A stretch of 64,000 bases of DNA from a virus. The notes under the pieces are model-generated. The model saw only the letters and a program-made list of their open reading frames with translations, was not told the origin of the DNA and made no database searches. Shown piece after piece: positions 34,209 to 42,422 of this stretch. Position 1 is the first letter of the stretch, and each line of letters begins with the position of its first letter. Position numbers and translations under genes: made by a program. The stretch spans positions 1-64,000 of the IMG/VR virus record IMGVR_UViG_3300033146_000616. One strand, written 5' to 3'.

Positions 34209-34900
34209 TATCCAAATCCTATCGGATCATCTTCAGAATCATCTATAATATCCTGTTCGACAATTTCTTGGTCTAATTTATCATTTTTCTCTTCGATTTC
34301 AAAATCGTGAGCATTATCATGAACTGTACCATCGCCAAATAAGACTTCATTAATGGTTTGAATATGTTCATCATCTGATTGTTGAAATTCAGTTGAAGCT
34401 TCAATATGATCAAAACGATATGATTTACAACCTAAAATATAAGCCACATGTTGACCTAATGGATGAAATGAATAATCTTTATCATCTTTAACATCTTCAA
34501 TTTCCCATAATTTCTTAGAGACAACATGATATACAATATCACCAATCTTTGGTTGAAATTCTAAATCATAAAATGTATTTTTCGGTACGTGAATAGTCAT
34601 ATCATCCATCGAACGAATACCAAATTTCGAGAACATTTCACCTGTTCCTTCCCATCCTTCAGTTTGTTCGATAAAGCCATATAAATGGTGAACGTCACTC
34701 ATAGTTTCAATTAAATGTTCACCGAAAGTATGTTCAGCATCAGCATATTCTTTTTGAATATAAATTAATGGGTCACCATATAGTTGAACACCCTCTTCGA
34801 ATAAATCTTTAAATAGTTCAATATCAGCAGTTGGGAGTTGTTGGTTCATTCTAAATGGATGTGATTTAACTCCATATGATGGTCTTCTAAATTGTCCCAT
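34208..34900 (-). CDS. gp14: Neck protein gp14
   Basis: 230 aa (T4 gp14 256 aa). Key matches: ELFKDLFEEGVQLYGDPLIYIQKEY, GFIEQTEGWEGTGEMFSKFGIRSMDDMTI, KIGDIVYHVVSKKLWEIEDV and FHPLGQHVAYILGCKSYRF. The acidic C-terminus resembles T4. With gp13 it completes the neck. Start shares a base region with the gp15 start end at 34208. Confidence 0.92.
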   Translation of the reverse strand: MGQFRRPSYGVKSHPFRMNQQLPTADIELFKDLFEEGVQLYGDPLIYIQKEYADAEHTFGEHLIETMSDVHHLYGFIEQTEGWEGTGEMFSKFGIRSMDDMTIHVPKNTFYDLEFQPKIGDIVYHVVSKKLWEIEDVKDDKDYSFHPLGQHVAYILGCKSYRFDHIEASTEFQQSDDEHIQTINEVLFGDGTVHDNAHDFEIEEKNDKLDQEIVEQDIIDDSEDDPIGFG

Positions 34901-34929
34901 AAATAAAATCCTTTATATACTATTAGTTG

Positions 34930-34937
34930 TATTTATA
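34930..34937 (-). promoter_or_regulatory. Late promoter TATAAATA for gp14-gp15-gp16-gp17
   Basis: Exact late box 30 nt upstream of gp14, immediately after the terminator hairpin that closes the gp13 unit. Confidence 0.8.
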
Positions 34938-34942
34938 CAATA

Positions 34943-34984
34943 ATATAAAGGGAATTTACCGATTAAGATAAATTCCCTTTATAT
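34943..34984 (-). terminator. Terminator hairpin after gp13
   Basis: Long inverted repeat (TATAAAGGGAATTTA with TAAATTCCCTTTATA, 10-nt loop) 17 nt beyond the gp13 stop. The minus-strand T-run is weak and interrupted. Confidence 0.75.
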
Positions 34985-35000
34985 GTATTAGTGATAAATT

Positions 35001-35795
35001 TTAACCAATAAAGAAATCTACTGGATCTGAAAATTTATTCTCATTATGTAGCTGTTCAAATAATTTAGTTATATCATCTTGACCTTGAGCAATAATAGCA
35101 TCAGGATTCAATGTCATACCATTCGGCAAAGTAGTCGAACCATATTTGATAAGGTTATTTCCCCATTGAACACGTCCATAAGCAACACATAATTGCTGTA
35201 ACCAATAATGTTCATATAATGGATTAACCTCAGTATCATCATCAATCTTATAAGTCAATTTAGAATAATATTCCATAAAGACAAATAAATGCGATGCCGA
35301 TATATCATTGAAATAAGCATCAGTCTTAGGATCAGCATGAAGATATAATTGTTTGGTTATTTGATTATATTCATATTCAATACGTTTACCAAATACAACA
35401 CCTAAAGTGGATATCTGTTCTTGAACTAATTCTAAAGATAAAATATCCATTTTACCTAAACCACCAATCATCATATCATTAGCCATATATTGATTAATGG
35501 AGAATAAATCAGAAGGTGCTGGCGAATAATCAAGATAATTAGATTGATAAAGACCTAAGATAGAATACACATCAGGAGTCATAGTGTATTTCAATTGACC
35601 ACATTGGAATTCGACAATTTTGAAACGCTTCTCGATTCCATCATCACAATAAGGGAGAAATTCCTCGATAGCTGTATTAATGAAATCATCCATCTGTATA
35701 TCATCTAATTCGATATTAATAACAGGTGCGCCGAGAGATCTTAAGACATAATCTTTCAATCCCCGTCTTGTATTATAAACTAATCCAGCCATCAT
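35001..35795 (-). CDS. gp13: Neck protein gp13
   Basis: 264 aa (T4 gp13 309 aa). The start RRGLKDYVLRSLGAPVINIELDDIQMDDFI is the conserved gp13 N-terminus (T4: FKQYCLRALGAPVIEINV). Also seen are FFNDISASHLFVFMEYY-type strands and a LYEHYWLQQLCVAYGR helix. Forms the head-tail connector ring with gp14. MMAG start; the second Met is equally possible. Confidence 0.92.
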   Translation of the reverse strand: MMAGLVYNTRRGLKDYVLRSLGAPVINIELDDIQMDDFINTAIEEFLPYCDDGIEKRFKIVEFQCGQLKYTMTPDVYSILGLYQSNYLDYSPAPSDLFSINQYMANDMMIGGLGKMDILSLELVQEQISTLGVVFGKRIEYEYNQITKQLYLHADPKTDAYFNDISASHLFVFMEYYSKLTYKIDDDTEVNPLYEHYWLQQLCVAYGRVQWGNNLIKYGSTTLPNGMTLNPDAIIAQGQDDITKLFEQLHNENKFSDPVDFFIG

Positions 35796-35801
35796 TTATC
35801 C

Positions 35802-36290
35802 TTATTGATTATAAAGTTGGTCTCTTAATGTTTCAGCATCATCTCTTCGCATTTTCTTTTCAGATAATACATTACCGTCTACATCTTGAACTTCATACCA
35901 ACCACGTTTAACTTCGACAACATTAATTTCTGGAATAATTGGTACTTCAACTTCAGGAGCGTCTTTAGTCATTTCAACAGTAGAAGAAGTTTCGACAACT
36001 GCTTGTGTGGTTTGAGATTCAATCTCTTCAATTTTAGCTTTAATATCTTCTGGATCGACATCACCTAGAGTAGCATAAAATTCTGATTCTACAGGTGCTT
36101 CGGAAACCGTTTCCATCAAAGTGGATGCTTTTGGTTGAACAAATTGAGGAACTTCTTTAACTTCGGTAGCTTCTACAATTCGTTGGATATATTTATTGAG
36201 TACACCTGTGTAATCTTCGATGATCTCACCATATCCATATTTATTACCTTTATGTAGCATATTTATGTTTTCGACAACTCTAACTCTCAT
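35802..36290 (-). CDS. Small neck-adjacent protein with a C-terminal GWY domain
   Basis: 162 aa. N-terminal small domain (MRVRVVENINMLHKGNKYGYGEIIE), a low-complexity acidic/Thr linker, and a C-terminal domain KRGWYEVQDVDGNVLSEKKMR. The GWY domain resembles that of the next gene (36280-36816), so the two are related by domain duplication. Function unknown. Overlaps its neighbour by 11 nt. Confidence 0.72.
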   Translation of the reverse strand: MRVRVVENINMLHKGNKYGYGEIIEDYTGVLNKYIQRIVEATEVKEVPQFVQPKASTLMETVSEAPVESEFYATLGDVDPEDIKAKIEEIESQTTQAVVETSSTVEMTKDAPEVEVPIIPEINVVEVKRGWYEVQDVDGNVLSEKKMRRDDAETLRDQLYNQ

Positions 36291-36816
36291 TTTGGGTATC
36301 CTTTTTATTAGAAATGAATTCTTGTGCCGCTGAATTACGGCATTTTTTAGTTATATCTATAGGGAATTCTTGTTCCCCGTTTAGATTATTTATGACTCTA
36401 TACCAACCTTTACCTGCTTTTTGGATTTCGTATTCAACAACTTCTTCTTCAACCTCAGGTTCAACTTCTTCAACTTCTGGTTCAACTTCTTCAACTTCTG
36501 GTTCATCTAAGATAGTTTCAGGAGTAGGAGTAGGAACAGGAACAGGAATTTCTACTATAGCTTGTTCTTTAGGAGTAACAACTTGAACAGGCACAAAAGC
36601 ACTCTCATTCTCAACTCGTTTTTCTTTAGGTTCAGAAATTATATCTGAATCAATATCTTTCAAATCTGGTCTTGGTTTGAATATATGTGGATATTTCGAA
36701 AAGAACGCTTGTTCGATAACAATATCATTATGATTATATTTCATAATAACATCATCAATCTTAATCGTAATTTTCCCTATTTTTGGGTAATGAACTTGAT
36801 ATAATGGTAATGACAT
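36280..36816 (-). CDS. Neck-adjacent protein with EVEEVEP linker and GWY domain
   Basis: 178 aa. An N-terminal domain (LPLYQVHYPKIGKITIKIDD, FFSKYPHIFKPRP) is followed by a Pro/Glu-rich linker with three PEVEEVE units from an 18-bp DNA repeat. The C-terminal domain KGWYRVINNLNGEQEFP is like that of the downstream gene. Possibly virion-associated; family not recognised. Confidence 0.72.
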   Translation of the reverse strand: MSLPLYQVHYPKIGKITIKIDDVIMKYNHNDIVIEQAFFSKYPHIFKPRPDLKDIDSDIISEPKEKRVENESAFVPVQVVTPKEQAIVEIPVPVPTPTPETILDEPEVEEVEPEVEEVEPEVEEEVVEYEIQKAGKGWYRVINNLNGEQEFPIDITKKCRNSAAQEFISNKKDTQNES

Positions 36817-36817
36817 A

Positions 36818-37555
36818 TTAATCCTTTTTCATATTCACATTAAATGGTTTACAAATCTTAAAGTAATCACACTTCGTACATTTGCTTGATTTATTATGTT
36901 CGAATATTTCATCAGTTTCGATTGTGGTAATGTTATTTATAATATTCTTTTTGATCTCTAAAGCATCCTCACGAGTCACTATGTATTTAGTGTAGGATTT
37001 ATTTTCAACATATCCGAATTCAGTAATCACTTTTTCTAATTTAGGGCGAACTGTAAATATCCAAGCGGCATACATATCTAATTGCTCTCTATTAGATGGA
37101 AATCGTTTACCATGATTTTTAGATTTCCAATCAACAATATGTATAGTTTTTTCGCCTTTGTATACACATTCTCCAATAAAGTCTATAAAACCGTATAATG
37201 TAGACTTATATTTCGAACCATTGAAGTCATTCAGAGATTCGTCAAATTTAAATAGAATCTCAGTTCCAAATTTATTGTCTAATAATTTAGAGGTGTGTTT
37301 ATGATTGATAAATTCTGAGATGTTTTTTCTAAATTCCTCTTGTTTGGGGAATCCAGCATATTTGAATTTATAATCGTGAACTTTTGGGAAATGTTCTAAA
37401 GTTGAATGATAAAATTTGCCCTTCTCAAAGAATCTAGGTTCTGGTGGAGCAATCTTAATTTTATCAATATATTTCATTTTGAATTTGAAAGGACATTCTT
37501 GATAACATGATATTTTGCTAAACGAATACGGTGTATAATTCATATAATTCTCCAT
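36818..37555 (-). CDS. PD-(D/E)XK nuclease, Cas4/RecB-like
   Basis: 245 aa. MNYTPYSFSKISCYQECPFKFKMKYI at the start gives the first cysteine, GFIDFIGE plus TIHIVDWKSK give the D...DxK active-site pair, REQLDMYAAW is the QxxxY motif. KCTKCDYFKICKP supplies the C-terminal cysteines of an Fe-S cluster. Such enzymes process DNA ends in phage replication and recombination. Preceded by a strong early promoter; several in-frame starts are close (MENYMNYTP). Confidence 0.9.
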   Translation of the reverse strand: MENYMNYTPYSFSKISCYQECPFKFKMKYIDKIKIAPPEPRFFEKGKFYHSTLEHFPKVHDYKFKYAGFPKQEEFRKNISEFINHKHTSKLLDNKFGTEILFKFDESLNDFNGSKYKSTLYGFIDFIGECVYKGEKTIHIVDWKSKNHGKRFPSNREQLDMYAAWIFTVRPKLEKVITEFGYVENKSYTKYIVTREDALEIKKNIINNITTIETDEIFEHNKSSKCTKCDYFKICKPFNVNMKKD

Positions 37556-37564
37556 TCATATATT

Positions 37565-37593
37565 ATTATAACACCGTATCTTAGTTTTGTCAA
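37565..37593 (-). promoter_or_regulatory. Early promoter for the Cas4-like nuclease
   Basis: Minus strand TTGACA (37593-37588), 17-bp spacer, TATAAT (37570-37565), 10 nt before the gene start, so either a very short leader or a downstream start is used. Confidence 0.82.
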
Positions 37594-37594
37594 G

Positions 37595-37873
37595 TTATTT
37601 TTTGTCTATTGTCATGTTTTCCCTGAATGCTCGTATAATCTTAGAATCCTTAAATAACTCCAATGGCTTCTTAGAAAAATTATAAAGCAATATAATGAAA
37701 AATACATCATATAATGAATCTGGTACTGTCACATCCCTAAACCAAAATACGTTCAAGATGATAAATAATAACCAAAATGATACACGCCCTAATGAAACAT
37801 ATTTCTGAATGACATAATCACCCTTAGCATTCTTTTCTTCTTTAAGCTCACATAACAGAGAATTAAAATCCAT
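37595..37873 (-). CDS. Small membrane protein, 92 aa
   Basis: 92 aa with one or two membrane segments (VSFWLLFIILNVFWFRD and YDVFFIILLYNFSK). Not recognised. Lies between the PAAR protein and an early promoter, with a 9-nt gap to the former. Confidence 0.65.
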   Translation of the reverse strand: MDFNSLLCELKEEKNAKGDYVIQKYVSLGRVSFWLLFIILNVFWFRDVTVPDSLYDVFFIILLYNFSKKPLELFKDSKIIRAFRENMTIDKK

Positions 37874-37882
37874 AACACCTCA

Positions 37883-38188
37883 CTATTTTGAATTGAATAC
37901 ATCACCAGAAGCGGTAATGATTGTTCCTACTGGACATGCTGAAACTGGATCACCTAATCTAGCAACTGGTAATTTCTCAGCAAATACAGTTCCTGAAGCT
38001 CCAACCACAAATGTTGGATGCCCACAGCCGCAAATAAACATATCAGTTAATCTAACAGTTGCGGCACCATTTGTTAAAACTGTATTAGCTCCCGTTACTG
38101 CTACACCAATAGTTCCTATACACGGAATTGGTGGATGGCAACAGCAAACACAAGAACATAAATCTCCTAATTTAGCTATTCCAGGCAT
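37883..38188 (-). CDS. gp5.4: PAAR spike-tip protein (T4 gp5.4-like)
   Basis: 101 aa. PAAR pattern throughout: MPGIAKLGDLCSCVCC, VLTNGAATVRLTDMFICGCGHP, GTVFAEKLPVARLGDPVSACP and ITASGDVF at the end. PAAR proteins form the sharpened cone at the tip of the central tail spike and carry a metal ion. The run of cysteines near residue 12-16 is extra. The gene's start shares a base with its upstream neighbour's stop. Confidence 0.93.
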   Translation of the reverse strand: MPGIAKLGDLCSCVCCCHPPIPCIGTIGVAVTGANTVLTNGAATVRLTDMFICGCGHPTFVVGASGTVFAEKLPVARLGDPVSACPVGTIITASGDVFNSK

Positions 38189-38964
38189 TATGGTAAATTA
38201 CCCATTAATGAATCCACAACTGGATCACCTTCATTATTATCAGCAAACATAACCGCACCATACGCAGTAGCATAAGCTAATGAATCTTGATGTTGTGATT
38301 TTTCTTCAGCATAATATTGATCTAATTTTGTGGCGATATTACTTAAATGAGTACTAACACCAGATAAAGTGACTTCTTGTGTAGTTACATCCCCTATATG
38401 TGCCGCCAGAATCGGATTTGTGATTGAGTTAATAGTAAGTATCGCAGAATCAATGAGTGTTTGTATCTCGATATAAGAATCTTCTTGAAATGATATAGTA
38501 CCTCTAATTAAATCGTTATGTTGAGCATCAGCAATAACTTGTTTTTCTGGGTCAGTTAATGTATCACCTCCACCGTCTTCAATAGCGACATTAATTCTAA
38601 TTTTGTGTACACCACTCAATAACGCTGGTCTATTTTTATAATTAAGATTCTCGTGATTCCAAAAAGCTTGATAATGGGCATTTGCTGTATCCATTATAGC
38701 ATTAATTTCTGGAGTAAATGAATTACATTTAGCTAGCCACGATATCCATTCTTGTTCGATTTGTTCATAATCAGATGGAGTTCCTGTATCGCCAGGAATT
38801 AATGGATCTGGAGGAACACCATTAGTTTGATCGCCTGTATTAACTAATGTAATCGCATTACAAGCGGGAACAATGACATCTAATTTAGTTCTATAAACAT
38901 CATATGGGTTAGTTGCGGCGGCATTCGTTTTAACACTTTGTATTTTATCTTCAATCGTTGCCAT
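38188..38964 (-). CDS. Unknown protein upstream of PAAR, probably tail-associated
   Basis: 258 aa, mostly helical: MATIEDKIQSVKTNAAATNPY at the start, ISWLAKCNSFTPEINAIMDTANAHYQAFWNHEN in the middle. No family recognised. One base overlaps with the PAAR gene, which suggests a baseplate or spike-linked role. Confidence 0.68.
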   Translation of the reverse strand: MATIEDKIQSVKTNAAATNPYDVYRTKLDVIVPACNAITLVNTGDQTNGVPPDPLIPGDTGTPSDYEQIEQEWISWLAKCNSFTPEINAIMDTANAHYQAFWNHENLNYKNRPALLSGVHKIRINVAIEDGGGDTLTDPEKQVIADAQHNDLIRGTISFQEDSYIEIQTLIDSAILTINSITNPILAAHIGDVTTQEVTLSGVSTHLSNIATKLDQYYAEEKSQHQDSLAYATAYGAVMFADNNEGDPVVDSLMGNLP

Positions 38965-38972
38965 GTTATACC

Positions 38973-39704
38973 TTAGCAGTTACTTGGTGGTTTTACTGGA
39001 ACATCATTAACAGTCACATTTCTTAGAACAGTATAAGAAGCAATTCCTTGATGGTCAACAACTCTATATGATATCGAATATTTACCAATGATTGATAAGT
39101 TAATACTTGGAACTAAAGTAGTAATATTATCAGTATTGGTATAAGATATTTCAGTATATAAAGTGAAATCTTGATTATCTATAGTATAGACATTCCCATC
39201 CCAAGTAATATTTCCAATAGTTGATGTCGAACCGTTTGCTCCATGATGTCCATCGTCAGTTAAATCAAGAACACCTGCGCCATTATCGTACCAAATCGTA
39301 TTCAGAGGAATTGCTGTTGTTGGATTATATGGAGGATAAGCTTCACCATCCCAAGGATATGTGAATTCGCCATCAAACACAAAATTCTCACCAACATCAT
39401 TCAATGAGATCATTGGCATACCAGTCAAAGTATATTCGTAGTTATTAGCTTGTTGTTCAATCTTAATTAACTCATAAGCATCGTATTCTGATTGGGACAT
39501 CAATTCTTCTCTATCGAAGATTGATAATTCGTTAGGGAAATTTCCACGTCCTCTACCATAAGCGTTCGGTAAATCTTGAGCGATTTGGTAAACAACTTTA
39601 TTGTTAAGAGCCGTAAATACAATTTTATGACAAACAACATAGAAAGGCTGTTCATTATAATAAACTAATTGTCTAAGAGCTAATGTTGGAATGATATCTG
39701 GCAT
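38973..39704 (-). CDS. Protein with a C-terminal Ig-like domain, probably tail-associated
   Basis: 243 aa. N-terminal half (LALRQLVYYNEQPFYVVCHK) is unknown. The C-terminal 60 residues have an Ig-like/DUF5011 ending: LSIIGKYSISYRVVDHQGIA then YTVLRNVTVNDVP. Such domains decorate phage tail and fibre proteins. Its neighbours are the PAAR unit and two small WSQH proteins. Confidence 0.7.
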   Translation of the reverse strand: MPDIIPTLALRQLVYYNEQPFYVVCHKIVFTALNNKVVYQIAQDLPNAYGRGRGNFPNELSIFDREELMSQSEYDAYELIKIEQQANNYEYTLTGMPMISLNDVGENFVFDGEFTYPWDGEAYPPYNPTTAIPLNTIWYDNGAGVLDLTDDGHHGANGSTSTIGNITWDGNVYTIDNQDFTLYTEISYTNTDNITTLVPSINLSIIGKYSISYRVVDHQGIASYTVLRNVTVNDVPVKPPSNC

Positions 39705-39925
39705 TATTTCACCTGTCTAGTGACATCACCATATTTGACATAAATACGGGCATTTTGGTTATTCTCAGATCTATATTTCAGAAGTTCATTAGTCTCAGGA
39801 TGTTGAGACCAATGCGACATTCCTTTTTCTAAACCTGCTTGATATTGTGAAAAGCCTTCGGGTGTTTCAATTTCAATTGTAGCGATTTGAACGCCACTCG
39901 AATCATCAGTAGTTATTTTAGCCAT
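39704..39925 (-). CDS. Small protein with a HWSQH motif (copy 1)
   Basis: 73 aa: GFSQYQAGLEKGMSHWSQHP then ARIYVKYGDVTRQVK. Similar in layout to the protein at 39963-40223 (FAQGIKSFHRWSQHTKSE, FYVTHNGSYTKVKR), so the two look like a tandem duplication. Function unknown. One base overlap with the Ig-like gene. Confidence 0.68.
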   Translation of the reverse strand: MAKITTDDSSGVQIATIEIETPEGFSQYQAGLEKGMSHWSQHPETNELLKYRSENNQNARIYVKYGDVTRQVK

Positions 39926-39962
39926 TTGTTCATTCTCCTTTTAGATTTATTTTCGAATTTTA

Positions 39963-40223
39963 TCATCTTTTCACTTTTGTATAAGAACCATTATGAGTAA
40001 CATAAAATGATTTCCCTTTATTTTGGTTAGCCCATTGACGTATATTTTCGGATTTGGTATGTTGGGACCAGCGGTGAAATGATTTGATACCTTGAGCAAA
40101 TGAATTATATTCATCTGAGCAATCAATTTTAAAACACGCTTTTTTATTAAACTCAGTATCGGGTTTAATTCTATCAAAACCTGGTGCCATATCCCCTGTA
40201 GAAACTTGATCACACATCTTCAA
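39963..40223 (-). CDS. Small protein with a RWSQH motif (copy 2)
   Basis: 86 aa (a second Met two codons in may be used). It resembles the adjacent 73-aa protein in its SFAQGIKSFHRWSQH and C-terminal SFYVTHNGSYTKVKR. Overlaps the upstream gene by 14 nt. Function unknown. Confidence 0.62.
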   Translation of the reverse strand: MKMCDQVSTGDMAPGFDRIKPDTEFNKKACFKIDCSDEYNSFAQGIKSFHRWSQHTKSENIRQWANQNKGKSFYVTHNGSYTKVKR

Positions 40224-40707
40224 ATTCTCCCATCTTTAGGAAATCTATATTCTTATCTAACATCTTCGGTAAATTACGTTCAACCATAAAAGCAAAGAAT
40301 ACTTCGTTATCTAAATTCATAGATTCTATATCAACCTCATTCATCAATTGCTTAATTTGAAGTTGAGTATTAACACTCATATCAATATCTTGGTGTTCAA
40401 ATAATAAATTTTTATCTAACAAAATTGTTTGGGAATCTCTAAGCATATAAGCAGAAGTAGCAATAGCCGCAAACCTAGATTTACCAACAAATTTGGACAT
40501 AATCTTTTTTAGATTAGCGATAAATCTATCAAAGACAGTCCATGTTTTTCGTTCTTTGAAAGTGATTGCGGTTCTGAGTTTCTTTCCGTCTTTATCAATA
40601 AGTCCTATTTTAAAAGCTTCCCATTCTTCGAAAGGTTTTGATAATTTTTTGATGATGATATACACCATAACTGTATCAGCTAAAGACTCTTTGATTAAAT
40701 AACTCAT
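40210..40707 (-). CDS. Conserved T4-like protein of unknown role
   Basis: 165 aa: MSYLIKESLADTVMVYIIIKKL, PFEEWEAFKIGLIDKDGKKLR, WTVFDRFIANLKKIMSKFVG. The combination VMVYIIIKKL then F..W.A...GIIDKDG is one I know from conserved T4-like hypothetical proteins usually encoded near tail or baseplate genes. No enzyme motif is visible. A sigma70 promoter lies inside the preceding gene. Confidence 0.75.
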   Translation of the reverse strand: MSYLIKESLADTVMVYIIIKKLSKPFEEWEAFKIGLIDKDGKKLRTAITFKERKTWTVFDRFIANLKKIMSKFVGKSRFAAIATSAYMLRDSQTILLDKNLLFEHQDIDMSVNTQLQIKQLMNEVDIESMNLDNEVFFAFMVERNLPKMLDKNIDFLKMGEFEDV

Positions 40708-40985
40708 TGCTTTAGAACCTTATCTATGATATAGTCTAACGTGTTATGATACTTAACATCAACACAATTATACACCACTAAAAGAATTTTGTCAAGATAT
40801 AAAACATTGTTGATGATTTTAACAGTATTGATAATCTCTTTAACATAATCATCTTTACCTGTTTTTTCTAATTTACCAAACAACATATTTATTTTTTTAA
40901 TTAGTTTGATTTCACTCTCAACAGATTCGGACATCACAAATGATTGTCTATAATGTGGAGCTAATTGTTGTATTAAATCTGTCAT
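40704..40985 (-). CDS. Small helical T4-like protein
   Basis: 93 aa, helical: MTDLIQQLAPHYRQSFVMSE. Overlaps the next gene by 4 nt. Its 3' end also encodes an early promoter (40767-40795). Not recognised. Confidence 0.68.
   Translation of the reverse strand: MTDLIQQLAPHYRQSFVMSESVESEIKLIKKINMLFGKLEKTGKDDYVKEIINTVKIINNVLYLDKILLVVYNCVDVKYHNTLDYIIDKVLKQ
40767..40795 (-). promoter_or_regulatory. Early promoter inside a coding region
   Basis: Minus strand TTGACA (40795-40790), 17-bp spacer, TATAAT (40772-40767), about 60 nt before the gene starting at 40707. It fits the same consensus as intergenic early promoters. Confidence 0.75.
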
Positions 40986-41555
40986 CTATACCAATTTCTT
41001 TAGTTTGTCAAATAAAGACCAAGTTCGTTTATCCATATTATCTTTAAATTGCTCTAAATCGTCATTCTTTAATGCTTCACGTACTTTAGAAGCTGAGATA
41101 TCTTTACCTGTTCGGGCAATCTCTTCTACTTTGATATTTATATCAATCTTATCAGCATATCGTTTAATCATACCTTGATAAGATTTCACTCTATCGGAGC
41201 CACAATAAAATGCTATAGGTTCATAATTTTTCTCACGTAATTGATGTACCCATTCACCAAAGAAACCATTATCTGCTTCTATGAATTGGTGTGGTATCGA
41301 AGTCAACATTTTACTGAAGACTTCTTTTTGAATCTTCGAATCGAAAAATACATCAGAAGCTTTCCCTTTAATGAGAACAATAACTACTTCTTTCTTATAT
41401 TTCTTATAAGCAATTTCGATAGCTTTCAAATGTCCGGCAGTAGGAGGTTGCATTCTTCCAGCGAAAACAACACATTCCTTCTTGCCTTTAGTCCTAGAAA
41501 TAGCATCAATAGCGATTGCTTCATTGAAAAATGTTTTGAAATTATTTATTTCCAT
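40986..41555 (-). CDS. Nucleotidyltransferase (NMN adenylyltransferase-like) with a capsid leader
   Basis: 189 aa. The start NNFKTFFNEAIAIDA resembles the capsid leader. Then comes the HIGH-superfamily core: ECVVFAGRMQPPTAGHLKAI (T-x-G-H motif), YCGSDRVKSYQGM, and DISASKVREAL (I-S-x-x-x-x-R motif). NadM/cytidylyltransferase family; the substrate is not certain, but NMN is the usual one in phages. A partial second copy of its first 40 residues lies at 42419-42610 beyond an inserted GIY-YIG endonuclease. Confidence 0.82.
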   Translation of the reverse strand: MEINNFKTFFNEAIAIDAISRTKGKKECVVFAGRMQPPTAGHLKAIEIAYKKYKKEVVIVLIKGKASDVFFDSKIQKEVFSKMLTSIPHQFIEADNGFFGEWVHQLREKNYEPIAFYCGSDRVKSYQGMIKRYADKIDINIKVEEIARTGKDISASKVREALKNDDLEQFKDNMDKRTWSLFDKLKKLV

Positions 41556-42349
41556 TTTCGACCTCTAATATAACCACCGGATAGTATTCTTGGGTCGTTA
41601 TCTTTAAATTTGGTTGTTTGGTTGTTTTCATTAACATACCATTTCAATCCTTGGCGATTCTTTTTTGCTTCTTCTGATATCTTTCGACCCGATAACGTTC
41701 TGCTTATATTTTGTTTGTGTTCCTCTGAATGTTTTTTCCCCTTTAAACTTTCACTTAATTTTTTCTTTCTTTGTTGTGCTTTTTCAAAACCATTAATTTC
41801 TTCATATGTTTTACCACTAAATCTAGGTCTATCTACTCCTCGCCATTTAGCTTTTTGTTCGTCTGTGTGGGTTTTTCCAAAAAAACCATTATCCTCTCCA
41901 AACATAACACCATACCCGTGATTTTTGACTTTTGATCTCGCATATTTCGCATGAGCTTTTACTTTTTCTGGATTGTTTTTTATATATTCCCTAAGCCCTT
42001 TTAATCTAGCAGGAAAAGATTCTCTTACCTTTTCCTTAAATTTCTTTTGTTTTTCTGGGGATAATGATGAGTATATATCACCACCATCACCACCATCAGC
42101 AATATTATAGCATTCTTCGTTAGATGATTTTGCCGATTTTATAAATTCTTTTTCTTTTTTGTTGAGTTCCTCTAATGAACTACACTCACATAAGATTATC
42201 TTTTTGAAATTATTCCGTCCATATTTCTTAATGGCTTTTGTTATCAATAATCCTGAACCTAAGTACTCTATTGATTCCTCAATAGAGTTACTACATTTGC
42301 CTACATAAATTTTGTTGTTTATTTGGTTTATTGTTTTATAAATATACAT
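41546..42349 (-). CDS. GIY-YIG homing endonuclease (Seg-like)
   Basis: 267 aa. GIY-YIG domain: MYIYKTINQINNKIYVGK, then YLGSGLLITKAIKKYGRNNF and EELNKKEKEFI with the catalytic Glu. C-terminal NUMOD3-type helices (EDNGFFGKTHTDEQKAKW, EEHKQNISRTLSGRKISEE) bind DNA. It overlaps the nucleotidyltransferase start by 10 nt and is flanked on both sides by related sequence. Late box at 42370-42377. Confidence 0.92.
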   Translation of the reverse strand: MYIYKTINQINNKIYVGKCSNSIEESIEYLGSGLLITKAIKKYGRNNFKKIILCECSSLEELNKKEKEFIKSAKSSNEECYNIADGGDGGDIYSSLSPEKQKKFKEKVRESFPARLKGLREYIKNNPEKVKAHAKYARSKVKNHGYGVMFGEDNGFFGKTHTDEQKAKWRGVDRPRFSGKTYEEINGFEKAQQRKKKLSESLKGKKHSEEHKQNISRTLSGRKISEEAKKNRQGLKWYVNENNQTTKFKDNDPRILSGGYIRGRKWK

Positions 42350-42369
42350 ATAATTTCTCCTTATATACT

Positions 42370-42377
42370 TATTTATA
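42370..42377 (-). promoter_or_regulatory. Late promoter TATAAATA for the GIY-YIG gene
   Basis: Exact late box 21 nt upstream of the endonuclease start, as for the other two mobile endonucleases. Confidence 0.75.
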
Positions 42378-42395
42378 AAAGCTGGCTGAAACCTA

Positions 42396-42422
42396 CTTTA
42401 AATGCTCGATAAATGATTTCAT
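42396..42422 (-). pseudogene. Truncated capsid-leader start (MKSFIEHLK then stop)
   Basis: ATG at 42422 overlaps the previous stop (ATGA) and reads MKSFIEHLK before TAG. It is almost identical to the first codons of the gene starting at 42610 (MKTFIEHLNEA). It is probably a leader remnant left when the GIY-YIG gene was inserted or duplicated here. Confidence 0.6.

Noticed and set aside
36945-36960. TATAAATA inside the Cas4-like nuclease gene
   Set aside because: It is coding sequence for NNIT-type residues; the next start is about 130 nt away and has no other late signal.
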